64,000 bases of DNA. Source: Naematelia aurantialba. Lineage: Eukaryota > Basidiomycota > Tremellomycetes > Tremellales > Naemateliaceae. Position numbers and translations under genes: made by a program. Positions 1-9,433 of this stretch are shown here, piece by piece (positions within the stretch are counted from its first letter, which is position 1; each line of letters starts with the position of its first letter). Where the stretch lies: assembly GCA_021527695.1 (NCBI GenBank), contig JAKFAO010000001.1, positions 620,001 through 684,000 on the forward strand. The letters are read 5' to 3'. The notes under the pieces were generated by a model that was given only the letters and a program-made list of their open reading frames with translations, made no database searches and was not told where the DNA came from.

Positions 1-108
1 CTGATCCACTCTCTACGCGCGCATGCCCCGCAGGAGCTCTGACTTGAACGCGCGCACACATACACAAGTGATACCCATTCAAGTCGGCTAGAGAAAGAGA
101 GACCAAAG

Positions 109-2425
109 ATGGAACATATGGACGAAAGGTCACTTGAGCAATTCCTGCCGGAGCGGCGAGAGCTGGGAAAGTGGCAAGAATGGGGCGAGTGGCAAGAGCG
201 GCGAGAGCGGCGACAGGCCAGAGAGCTCCAACAGGCGTGCGAAGAGTTGGAAGGGACGCTCATGTCTCAGGTAGAGAAGGTGCAACTCACGGTGGATGAG
301 GAATCCTACGGCGCCACCATGGAAGTAGGCGACTTGGCGCGGCGTATCACCGATTGGGGGATGCGAGCTGGCGTCGCCGGCCCGTATATCCTTTCCGCGT
401 TTATCTTGGGCGACGGCTACTCGTTCACCAGCCACAGACGACAGTGAGTTGATATCCTCACGCGGGGGAGATCACGCAGTACCTTCTTCCGTGATAGGCC
501 AGCTAGCTCTGATTCTCTCCTCTGTGGCTAGCTCCGTTTCCAGCTCCTTTCTGCTCTGTCCACCGTTATGGTAGGCTTGGTGGTGTCTGAGCAGTAAGCA
601 TACCTACCACTTTGAAGAGCAATAGCTCTTCAGGACGCTTGGACGAATGCACTCGCTGCCTGCGTCTACCCTTTCACTCCGCCCTTACGCTCCTAGCCTT
701 GTCGCAGCACGGTATGTGGCTGACCACTCTTCTCGCTTAGAGTCGCAGGAGCAAATTTCGCAGAGGAGGCGACCATCCAATTACAATCCTACTCGCCATC
801 TGACCGCCTCTACCTCCTGGGGAGAATTGAAGAGGAAGTCCGAGGGGTTGAAGGGGGCGACTGTGTTCTCTTCCCCACCGATTATGGACATACCACGGCC
901 GTCAGTCTGAACGGCACAGTTGTCCTACCCGGTTCGGTTCCCCAGCTAGTGAGACTGTTCCTGTCTGGTCATCGGGGGGCTGCGATATCGTCCAACACAC
1001 CGTGGCAGGCGGTGGAGGCCTCTCAAGTCGTCCCTGACTTTCTCACCCGTCTTGCGCATTCTCGGGAAAGCGAGGTTTACCATTCACAGCAGAATGCTCA
1101 GTTGGGACATGCACACGGGAACGAAGATGATGGCGAGACGCATAGGGGAGGGGGAGGTCAAAGAGAGTTGGCCGCCCAGCCGCAACTTCCGTCTCGGAGC
1201 GAATCGGTTCTCGAGGTCAGAGAGATCTCCCGATTGAAGCGGAAGAGGACCTCGCGGAACGAGGATGAAAGCGAGCCTCCATCGCGAAGGGAGCACATAT
1301 CACACGTCGACTCGGCATCCCAAGCTGGTCCGAGTTTTCCTCTTGATCCGATATGTCTGGCTGGCCCGTCCTGTCCCCCCGACTGTGAATCTACGCTCCG
1401 GCGTAGCTCCAGAGCACGACCGGCAACCTCATACCATCATAGGCCAGCTTTGCGCCCTGAAGTACACCCATCACATCAGGACGAACAGACACGACCCATT
1501 AGGAGATCGAACCGGATTTTACAGGCGCCTCTCAGTGAGGGCAGTTCGCCATCTCAGCCCGGCGCCTCATCTCGCCGCAGGGCCGTGTCTCCGTCAGAAG
1601 CAGCCTTTAGCCCAGCTTCGGAGTCAGGACACCATGTCACCACCCAGTCTCTTGCTTCCGCTAGCCACAGGCCCTCTTCTCGTCTTACTGCCTCATCGCA
1701 CTCAGCTTCAGCGCCGTTGCGCCGTATCCATTCTAGCGGAAATGCGCTATCTGGCATAAACACTCCATCTCACAACACCGGCTCTTCCCATCCCGGCCCT
1801 TTCACGGACCTCTGACCGTCCTCTGAGCCTGGGTCCTCCTCACAACGCGCTTCCACAACTCAGGCATGTTCCTCCTCTTCGGTACTGTCCACCTCTCGGG
1901 TCGCCTCGACCTCGCGACTCGACACTTCCCCTCACATTGATGCCGCCTCTGAAGCCGGTCAGTCTTCTCCCCCCGAAACCCTTAGCAAGGGAGGTGTAGA
2001 AACGGATGTCACTCGGATCCAAAACTTGATGCCGAGTATCCCGTTCGAAGGTCTGAAAGCGATCGCTTCAGAGCTTGGTGAATTGAGCCAACGGGTGAGT
2101 GGGGAGAGTAAACGGTCCTGATAGTCGAGTGAGGTATTTGGCGTGCATGAATGCCATGATAGATGTTCGGGATACATGAGAGATAGTGCGATCTCTGCAG
2201 AACTGGCGTTGTCGACTGCAAAGTGAACGAGATCTTCTCTCCAAGTGGCGAATCCAGACAACGTCGCTTTTACTAACTGCCTACCACTGCCTTTGCGCCT
2301 CTTACCTCCAGTGCAGGGAAGCACTTGAATCAGACCCTCTAGGGGCGCCTACTGCTCAGCGAATTGTCTCTGCCTCCTCTTCTGTAATGGCAGAGTCTCT
2401 GGCGAGGTTGATCTTCGTACAACAG
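109..2425 (+). CDS. Uncharacterised four-exon gene with an in-frame TGA
   Basis: I do not recognise this protein. Exons that splice in frame are 109-443, 634-711, 741-2094 and 2201-2425. Introns have GT-AG ends; the second is only about 29 nt. The N-terminus is rich in Glu/Arg/Gln and probably helical. The middle contains DRLYLLGRIEEEVRG and then a long Ser/Pro/Arg-rich, probably disordered stretch. Exon 4 again looks helical and ordered. In exon 3 the same frame stays open on both sides of a single TGA at 1813-1815, and coding-like sequence continues to the donor at 2095. The gene is therefore either a recent pseudogene, or it ends at 1815 and the rest is decayed. The last exon is followed by a good donor (CAACAG/GTCAGA), and 16 bp further on a copia element begins, so any 3' exon has been separated by 16 kb. 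Exon calls are inference. Confidence 0.45.
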
Positions 2426-2441
2426 GTCAGAGTCTGTTTCG

Positions 2442-2559
2442 TGTTAGGAAAATGCCACGCTCGGAGTTTGATTAGCAGTCCAAAGTACGAGGTCCTTACG
2501 ATCTCGTACGACTCGAAACTATCTCTTCGAATGCACCATCGTATAAGAAGAATCCGACA
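2442..2559 (+). repeat. Copia 5' LTR
   Basis: This is a 118-bp LTR with TG...CA ends. It matches 18709-18826 at every position I compared and is preceded by TTTCG. It is short even for a copia LTR. Confidence 0.93.
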
Positions 2560-2590
2560 GATTAAAAGTCGAATGCTCTAACCAACTGAG
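2560..2590 (+). promoter_or_regulatory. Copia primer-binding site matching the 5' half of a tRNA-Lys(UUU)
   Basis: The bases directly after the LTR are, on the other strand, D-arm and anticodon-arm sequence of a tRNA: AGTTGGTTAGAGC, then ATTCGA, the loop CTTTTAA, and TC. The loop gives anticodon UUU (Lys). The match stops on the 3' side of the anticodon stem exactly at the LTR edge. This is what is expected if a tRNA cut near the anticodon primes from the 3' end of its 5' half, as known for Drosophila copia with initiator tRNA-Met. The length of about 31 nt is seen; the tRNA identity is inferred. Confidence 0.65.
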
Positions 2591-2669
2591 TGCATACAAT
2601 CCTGCTCAACTGTTCGACTAGTGCACTGCGCTCCGCACGACTAGGTCGACTTTGATCGCAGCGTATACG

Positions 2670-2945
2670 ATGGCATCCCGGACTGAGCGTACGCTCAGCC
2701 TCGATTCGGTTCCCCTACTAGGGAACCTTGCGACTTATCACAAGTGGAAGCTTGTGGTTGAGAACTACCTCCTTATCAATGGATGCCTTGGTATCATTGA
2801 GGGAACAGACGTCGAACCGTATGCACAGCATACCTCTACGATAGACGAATACGGCGAGGAACATACGATCACGCTACCTCGCACACAGCGTGCTGGCTCA
2901 ACTGTGCCAGAGACGCATGCGATTGAACATCGCGAACTCACCTCG
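2670..2945 (+). pseudogene. Copia gag, N-terminal fragment
   Basis: The first ATG after the primer site opens the copia gag. The region with LGNLATYHKWKLVVENYL resembles the start of the copia gag (UBN2/DUF4219-like) fold. The frame is cut at 2945 by a solo LTR and resumes at 11261 after the target duplication CCTCG, with no shift of frame. Gag would form the particle shell. Confidence 0.8.
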
Positions 2946-3164
2946 TGTTACGGCCGTGTCTCTGATGATTCGACAGAGGAAACGGGTAATCGGGCGATTC
3001 GACTATACCGAAATAGTCTCGAACCGGAAGCGGAAGGCTTTCGGCTGAAGATTTGTCAAACTATCGACAATCGAGGTGAATCGAGGAAATCGAAATGATA
3101 TCGAGAGTAACATACGAGTTTTGATCCCTGGGGGGATCAAGGCAGATCTATCTACTTATATATT

Positions 3165-3576
3165 TGTCACGATGCTCCGGTCTAACTTCGGCGACCTGGG
3201 ACCGCTGCACAACGACTGGCTTGGAATTGGACGAGTTCCGCGCGAACTCGTTGAGAGGATGAGGAAAGCCTTGACTTGGGACTAGGACGTGGAGTTGGGG
3301 GACGTGGACTGAGACTTGGGCGATCTAGAAGAACTCAGATGAGTGGTTGTAGACCCGTCGAAGTTAGAACGAGATCGTTGGGTCTTGGACTATGGGACTC
3401 ATTCGAGGATCGCTGAGGAACCTCACTACAATCCGGTAAATTCTATATACTCTCGTCGAGACGAGTAGATACTCGCTCAACCTAGACGAGTTCCTCAAGC
3501 CCCACGTGACAGCCATGCCGCCATCCCGGTCGCGTGGATAGTCACGTGACGACTCGACGACGTCTCCGTCATGACA
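3165..3576 (-). repeat. Gypsy-1 3' LTR
   Basis: This is a 412-bp LTR with TGTCA...TGACA ends, identical to 10578-10989. On the element strand it is preceded by a purine-rich GGTGGGCAGAG, a plausible but weak polypurine tract for plus-strand priming. Confidence 0.94.
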
Positions 3577-3834
3577 CTCTGCCCACCATTATGGTCGAGC
3601 TCCTGCGAGACTAGACCATTCCTCCCGTATGCACCACCATGCACCATGGCGGCAAGCTATCAGTGGCACTGCCATCGCTGTCGCCGTCGCCATGCTTGCC
3701 ACGCTCGACTAATCCCGAGAGTCGCCGTAGCGTAGATGGCACGGTAACCTGGCGACAGCACAGACCATAAAGGACTCGGCGAGAACGAAACCACTCACCG
3801 TAGAACTCCCCATCTCTCTTCTTTCTTTCTCTCT

Positions 3835-3838
<4 letters not shown>

Positions 3839-3892
<54 letters not shown>
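3839..3892 (+). repeat. (CT)n microsatellite
   Basis: About 27 perfect CT units lie inside Gypsy-1, roughly 80 bp upstream of the antisense gene's ATG. CT-rich tracts are common in fungal core promoters, so it could serve that gene. Confidence 0.9.
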
Positions 3893-3896
<4 letters not shown>

Positions 3897-3969
3897 CTCG
3901 TTCTCTACCACGTCAAATTTTAAGGTAAGACTCACTGACACTTAGGTACCATCGACGAAATCTTCAAGG

Positions 3970-4970
3970 ATGCCCGCGACTCGACGAGATGCGTCCCGCC
4001 GTGCCAGTACGCAAACTCGCTTTGCTGGTCGGTTCGTCCACGCGCACAACATTGCTGTGGTTCCCTACGGCGGCCCACGCCCCGTCGAGGTTGTGGTGGT
4101 GGAGGATTCGGATGATGAGATCGAGGAAATTGGGGCCCTAGGTGAGTACTCGACGAGGACTCACTAACTCGACCAGTTCCTTATGCGTCCGGTCAGAACC
4201 GGTTGCAGTCCCGTTCTCCCCCACCGCCCTACCACCAGCGGCAGCAGCCGCAGCAGCAGCAGCCGTCTCGTTCCGGGCCCACTTGGGCCACCGACAACTC
4301 GGACCCAGTCGTTGTGGAAGTCGACGAGATCGTCGACATCCGGACCCCTGACCACGACTCCTCTACTCTCCCGCCCGGAGAGCCCACTACCCCCACGCCC
4401 AACCCCGACAGCTCTGCCCGGGCCCGCCGCCGCAGCCGCAACGAGACCAGAACAGATCAGTATATTTTGGTGAGCACTCAACGATTCGTCACAACTCTCG
4501 ACGAAAATAGAAAGAACTCAGCTAATTCCCAGACTGCCTGGCCCTCTGCGACTCCTGGCGAGCCGAAATGTGATACTTGTCTGGCCGAATCGCGTACCTG
4601 TTGGCGAGTCTCGACTCATGTGAAGTGTTTGACTTGTGCCTCCAAGTATTGTTCGCTTTACTCTCGACCAAGTCGTCTCTTTCGCCAAGGCTCGGGACCT
4701 CCTCAAGCCTCGACGAGTTCTCCTACCTTTTCGACGACTTCGGGTGTTGCGTTGGGTGCTACTCTCCGTGAGCTCTTCTCAGTTGTTGCCCTCGCCCGCC
4801 AGAACACGGGCATGACCCGGACCTATATGGTCCAGCGCGCTCGACGACTGGCGACGTCACTGGGTACGGATCTCGACGAGATCGTTGACGACTTTATTGG
4901 CGAGGGTGAGGCAGGTGGGTCTGGCACGGTGGGTGGGTCTGGTGGGAATACCGGGCCAGGCTCGGAGTGA
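3970..4970 (+). CDS. Antisense accessory gene of Gypsy-1 with Zn2Cys6-like motif
   Basis: This gene is encoded on the strand opposite to gag-pol, between the pol stop and the 3' LTR. It starts at 3970. A 35-nt intron (4142-4176) with a CACTAAC branch sequence joins the first exon to 4177 in frame. A second likely intron, 4470-4532 (63 nt), can be spliced or retained without changing frame. If both are spliced the product is about 300 residues: acidic N-terminus (EDSDDEIEE), Gln/Pro-rich middle, then a cysteine cluster at 4570-4653 with spacing C-x2-C-x6-C-x8-C-x2-C-x4-C, and a Gly-rich C-terminus. The spacing is close to the fungal Zn(II)2Cys6 DNA-binding cluster, but the last gap is short and I see no other part of that family. 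Function is unknown. It is too long and too regular to be a chance shadow, and pol does not overlap it. Confidence 0.6.
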
Positions 4971-5071
4971 ATCTAGTCCCTGTAGCCTCTACATGTCTGT
5001 ATCTTTAGTATTATCAATTAGCATCATCAGTCTGTACATGGTATATGGATTAGATTCGACGACTCAGCTGG

Positions 5072-8000
5072 TTATGGCCCAGGTTTCTCGGGATGATTCA
5101 AGTGGAACGCCTCAATGGTTTCCCGGGCCCCTTCACAATTCTCAGCCAACTCCCAAGTCACTGCCTCATCTGTTCCTTCATACCCCAACCATTCGACGAG
5201 ATACTCAAGCTTGCCCCGCCGATTTCGACGAGAGTCAACGATTCCTGAGATTTCGAACGAATCGCCCACTTCCTCGTCGATCTCGACAGGTCCTGGTGGT
5301 ACATAACTTTGCCCTGGGAATTCAGCTGCTCTAAATGGACGAAGCAAGGATACATGGAAGACATTGTGAATCTTCATACTCTCTGGAAGACTTAACCTAT
5401 ACGCTCTGGTCCCTACCTTGGCCATAACTCGGTATGGCCCTCCATATCGGATATCCATTTTCTTCATGGGTCGACGAGTCTTGACGTTTTCCAATGAAAG
5501 CATTACCAAATCGTCTACCTTGAAGATTGGTCCCTCTTGTCGACGACGGTTATACTGCTTGGCATACTCCTGATTCGCCAACTCGATGTTCCGCTTACAC
5601 AGGTCGTGAACCTCCGTCAGGGATTTGACCTTTTCGACGACTGGTGGAACGTCGCTCTCGAACTCGTCGATTTCCTCGACCCATCGAGCGTTATAGCCGA
5701 AATTGGCGAAGAACGGTGACATCTTTATGGTCGAGTGAATCGAGTTGTTGTAGGAAAAGGCCGCTCTGGATAGCAGACTCGACCAATTATCTTGATTGTA
5801 ATCGACGAATACCCTCAAGTATTGCTCAAGGATTTGGTTCACTCTCTCAGTCTGCCCATCTGTCTGGGGATGAAACGCAGTAGAGAGACAGACCTTAGTC
5901 CCCAATGCTTGATTCATGGCCACCCACAACCTGCTGGTAAACTTGGAGCCCCGATCAGAGATGATACTCTTAGGGAAACCATGCTGGGTGACTACGTTGT
6001 CGATGACTAAGTCGACGAGTTTGGCGGTCGATAAACGAGTCGTTGTGGGAACGAATATGGCCCATTTCGTCAACCGGTCGACCACCACTAGGATTGAGTT
6101 GTAACCACTCGATTTTGGCAACTCCTCGATGAAATCCATGGAGATCGACGTCCATGGTCCATCGGCAATCTCCAGGGATTGAAGAAATCCATGGGGACTC
6201 TGCCGACTGGGCTTCGTTCGCTGGCACACCGCACACCCACGAACGAATCGTTCGACATCTCGTCTAAGTCCAAGCCAACAGTACTCTCTTTGGACCAGTT
6301 CCAGCATTTTACTCACTCCCGGGTGGCCAGCCAGGCTTGACTCATGGCGAGACTTGAGTATCTTCAACCGCAAGTCTTTATGGTTGGGAATGTATAACCT
6401 TCCCCCCACCCGGAGCAAACCTCGCCCCGACTGCTCGACCTTGGTACCATCTGGCATCCCAAGTCGACGACAGAATCCGGTGAGTCGACGAGTTCCTTCG
6501 GTACTCGACGAATCCTCCTCTGACTCGACAACCTCTGTACTCAACTCGACTCTCACCTGCTCCAACTCGGGATCCTCATCTACTCCTTCGGCCATATCCT
6601 CGATGGATATCAATCCGCCGTCGTCGTCTCCAAGGGAATCCGCTTCGTGAGTCTCGTCGATGCCCTCGCCATCAACAACGTCCTCGTTGTTCCCATCATC
6701 ATCAACCACTGTCAACGCTCTAATCATATGGGACAAGGACGTTGTAACGGTAGAGGATTCGTTGAGACTCGGGAGGGCTTGGACGAGAGTCTCCTCCTGC
6801 TCGGCGAGTGGTCCAGGTTGGTAGTCGGGTCGTCGAGAGAGAGCATCTGGGTAGGTAGCATGTACCCCTGGACGATAGACAATATTGTAGTCGAATCCCG
6901 ACAGTAGATCCACCCACCTGGCCTGCCTAGGATTAAGCTGCCTCGGCTCCATCCAATATGTCAAGTTCAAATGATCCGTGATCACAGTCGACTTGACCTG
7001 CATGAGCAGATGGCGCTTTCGACGAAAGGCCATCACGATCGCCAAGAACTCTTTCTCGGTCACTGTATAGTTAAGCTCAGACCCTTGAAACGCACCAGAC
7101 TCGATTGCCACTGGATGCTCATGCCCCGTTTCCGAGTTGATCTGCGAAATTACGAACCCCCATCCGTATAGGGATGCATCCGCCTGAACGATCGTCTCAA
7201 ACTCGGGACTGAAGTGGGCGAGTACCGGTGCGGTCGTCATGAGTCGTTTGATATCGTCGAATGCTGCCTGCTGTCCCTTTTCCCAGACGAATGGGACGTC
7301 CTTGCCTGTCAACTTATGCAGGGGTCCCGCGATCTTGGCAAAATGAGGGACGAATCGACGATAATAGCTTGCCATCCCCAGGAATCGTCGAACCTGCCGA
7401 ACCGTTCGAGGTGCCGGGAAGTCGACTATGCCTTGAACATACTCGGAATTCGCTCCCACCCCGTTATTAGACACCACGAAGCCCAAGAATGTCACGCTCT
7501 CCTTTTCAAATTCGCACTTGCTGGCTTTCAGGAAGAGCGACGTCTTTCTAACAATGTCGAATACTCGTCGAGTGAGATCACGTAACTCGTCGAGTGTCGA
7601 CGCGTGGATAAGGATATCGTCGATATATATCGTAACTCCTCGCCCGATAAGATCTCGGAAGACTTCGTTGAGGAAATGTTGGAATACCGCAGGAGCATTC
7701 TTGAGACCGTCCCGCACCACCAGTGACTCAAACATTCCCAATTGAGTCCTGAACGCTGTAAGATGTTCATTCCCCGGTGCCACCCTCAAGAGTTGGTACG
7801 CCCCCACCAAGTCTAACTTGGTGAAATACTTGGATTGGCCCAATTCGTTGATGATTTGGCTAATCAATGGCAATGGATACGCATCCGGGACGGTTGCCTG
7901 ATTGAGTCGACGAAAATCGACGACCATTCGACTTCGTCCATCTTTCTTGGGGACAAAGAAGGTCGGCGATCCATATGGCGAGTTGCTTGGCCTAATTCGT

Positions 8001-9433
8001 CCAGCAGCCAATTCCCTCTCAATGGTTGATCTCAAAACCTCCACCTGAGACGGGTTCAGCTCGTACAATGGCGCCAGACGAAGCTTAGCCTCAGGTTTCA
8101 GCGAGAACTTCAAGTCATACTCCCTATGAGGTGGCAAGGTCTCGGTTCCCCATCTAGGATGGAATATATCAAGGTAACCTTGGTATGTCACGGGAACTTG
8201 ACTTGTGATCTCGTCTAATTCCTCGGGAGTCAACTCGAGTTCACCGAAGCTCGGCAACGTCTCTACTCCGACGAAGGATTGGTCGAATTCTGGCGACTCG
8301 TCGACTGCACACAGTCGCTCGACGTTTTCCTCTCGATTTCCTGTAGGAGCGTCACGAGATATCCAACGACTAGGTTGTCTCACCGGTATGCTGTTAGGAA
8401 ACCTGAGGACTCCTCCAGGAATCCTGACATCCGGGGTCATTCCCTCCCTGAACCTGACCTTGGACCTTGAACGATTCGACGACTTGGACTTGAACGCGCT
8501 CTTGAGCTCGACGACTCCCTTGATGGAACCGAGCGACTCCTCGCGTCCCCTGAGCATGGGGGCTGGCTTGGAACTTGACTTGGGACTGGACGTGGACGTG
8601 GGCTTGGACATGGAATTGGACGAATCCAATGCTGGGACTGTGGCGATGGGGGTCTTAGCCTCGGGCATGGGCAAGGGCATGGATTTGCTCGGGGACGATG
8701 GTATTTTGACGACTATTGGTTCGTCACTCGACGAAAGCATTCTCGATCGTCGAGTCGAAACCAATCGTTCACCGAAGTCGAGAGTTACTCCGTGCTCTTT
8801 GAGCCAGGAGTAACCGAGAACAATGTCCGCCCCTGATAGGCGAGTAACATCGAATCTTTCAACCCTGGTCGATCCCACTACTGTGAGCGGGGCCTCGACG
8901 TACCACTTGATTGGTCCCGCTTTGCTTGGCTCCCCGTCAAACAAGGTTAGTCGACGAGGTTTGGTATGTGGGTATTTGTCGAATCCCTCGGAGTCGACGA
9001 AACCCTCGTCGATGAAGTTACCACTAGCTCCGGAATCAAGGAGTATCGTGGCCAACGAATCGGACTCGCCTAGTTGCCCAGCAACGACAGCCTGGTCTTT
9101 GGAGAGTCTAAAAGGCTCACCACAATTCAAAGATATATTTCGTTTGTCGATGATCGACGAATGGGTATCTTGACTCGACGAATGTACAGTTTTTGTCGAG
9201 TCGATGTCTACAAGTGAGTCCAAACTATCCATAGTACGAGCTAAGGAGGTAGCAGAGAGCACTAAATTGGCGGGATATGTAGTCTCTGCGGCAAGCATAT
9301 CCCTCAATCTTTTGGCTCCTCCTTGGTGCCCGGTCCGGAGACAGGAGAAGGTCTGCTGGGAGTGGGCGGGAGTGGACGAGATCCCATCCTCGTAAGGGGA
9401 CAGTTTGGGAGGAAATGCCCCGATTGTCCACAC
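5072..9433 (-). CDS. Gypsy-1 Pol polyprotein (protease, RT, RNase H, integrase, chromodomain)
   Basis: This is an open frame of 1453 codons, counted from a convenient ATG; translation probably enters by frameshift from gag. It contains an aspartic protease motif (LLDSGASGNF), reverse transcriptase with YIDD, RNase H (VQADASLYGWG), integrase with an HHCC zinc arm (CAVCQRTK) and the catalytic core (MDFIEELP, SDRGSKFTS, HPQTDGQTERVN), and a C-terminal chromodomain (LEYLVEWLGY). Chromodomains of this class read histone marks and steer integration. One oddity is the RT block usually reading PFGLxNAP, which here reads VRDGLKNAP. Whether that is a lineage feature or damage cannot be told from one copy. 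Gag (−1 frame) overlaps its start. Confidence 0.95.
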   Translation of the reverse strand: MWTIGAFPPKLSPYEDGISSTPAHSQQTFSCLRTGHQGGAKRLRDMLAAETTYPANLVLSATSLARTMDSLDSLVDIDSTKTVHSSSQDTHSSIIDKRNISLNCGEPFRLSKDQAVVAGQLGESDSLATILLDSGASGNFIDEGFVDSEGFDKYPHTKPRRLTLFDGEPSKAGPIKWYVEAPLTVVGSTRVERFDVTRLSGADIVLGYSWLKEHGVTLDFGERLVSTRRSRMLSSSDEPIVVKIPSSPSKSMPLPMPEAKTPIATVPALDSSNSMSKPTSTSSPKSSSKPAPMLRGREESLGSIKGVVELKSAFKSKSSNRSRSKVRFREGMTPDVRIPGGVLRFPNSIPVRQPSRWISRDAPTGNREENVERLCAVDESPEFDQSFVGVETLPSFGELELTPEELDEITSQVPVTYQGYLDIFHPRWGTETLPPHREYDLKFSLKPEAKLRLAPLYELNPSQVEVLRSTIERELAAGRIRPSNSPYGSPTFFVPKKDGRSRMVVDFRRLNQATVPDAYPLPLISQIINELGQSKYFTKLDLVGAYQLLRVAPGNEHLTAFRTQLGMFESLVVRDGLKNAPAVFQHFLNEVFRDLIGRGVTIYIDDILIHASTLDELRDLTRRVFDIVRKTSLFLKASKCEFEKESVTFLGFVVSNNGVGANSEYVQGIVDFPAPRTVRQVRRFLGMASYYRRFVPHFAKIAGPLHKLTGKDVPFVWEKGQQAAFDDIKRLMTTAPVLAHFSPEFETIVQADASLYGWGFVISQINSETGHEHPVAIESGAFQGSELNYTVTEKEFLAIVMAFRRKRHLLMQVKSTVITDHLNLTYWMEPRQLNPRQARWVDLLSGFDYNIVYRPGVHATYPDALSRRPDYQPGPLAEQEETLVQALPSLNESSTVTTSLSHMIRALTVVDDDGNNEDVVDGEGIDETHEADSLGDDDGGLISIEDMAEGVDEDPELEQVRVELSTEVVESEEDSSSTEGTRRLTGFCRRLGMPDGTKVEQSGRGLLRVGGRLYIPNHKDLRLKILKSRHESSLAGHPGVSKMLELVQREYCWLGLRRDVERFVRGCAVCQRTKPSRQSPHGFLQSLEIADGPWTSISMDFIEELPKSSGYNSILVVVDRLTKWAIFVPTTTRLSTAKLVDLVIDNVVTQHGFPKSIISDRGSKFTSRLWVAMNQALGTKVCLSTAFHPQTDGQTERVNQILEQYLRVFVDYNQDNWSSLLSRAAFSYNNSIHSTIKMSPFFANFGYNARWVEEIDEFESDVPPVVEKVKSLTEVHDLCKRNIELANQEYAKQYNRRRQEGPIFKVDDLVMLSLENVKTRRPMKKMDIRYGGPYRVMAKVGTRAYRLSLPESMKIHNVFHVSLLRPFRAAEFPGQSYVPPGPVEIDEEVGDSFEISGIVDSRRNRRGKLEYLVEWLGYEGTDEAVTWELAENCEGARETIEAFHLNHPEKPGP

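Noticed and set aside
1813..1815. Selenocysteine at the in-frame TGA
   Set aside because: Fungi of this group lack known selenoprotein machinery, and the surrounding sequence is disordered, not a redox site.
2560..2593. A tRNA-Lys gene fragment
   Set aside because: Only the 5' half is present, on the minus strand and flush with the LTR, which is the place and form of a primer-binding site. No acceptor or T arm follows.
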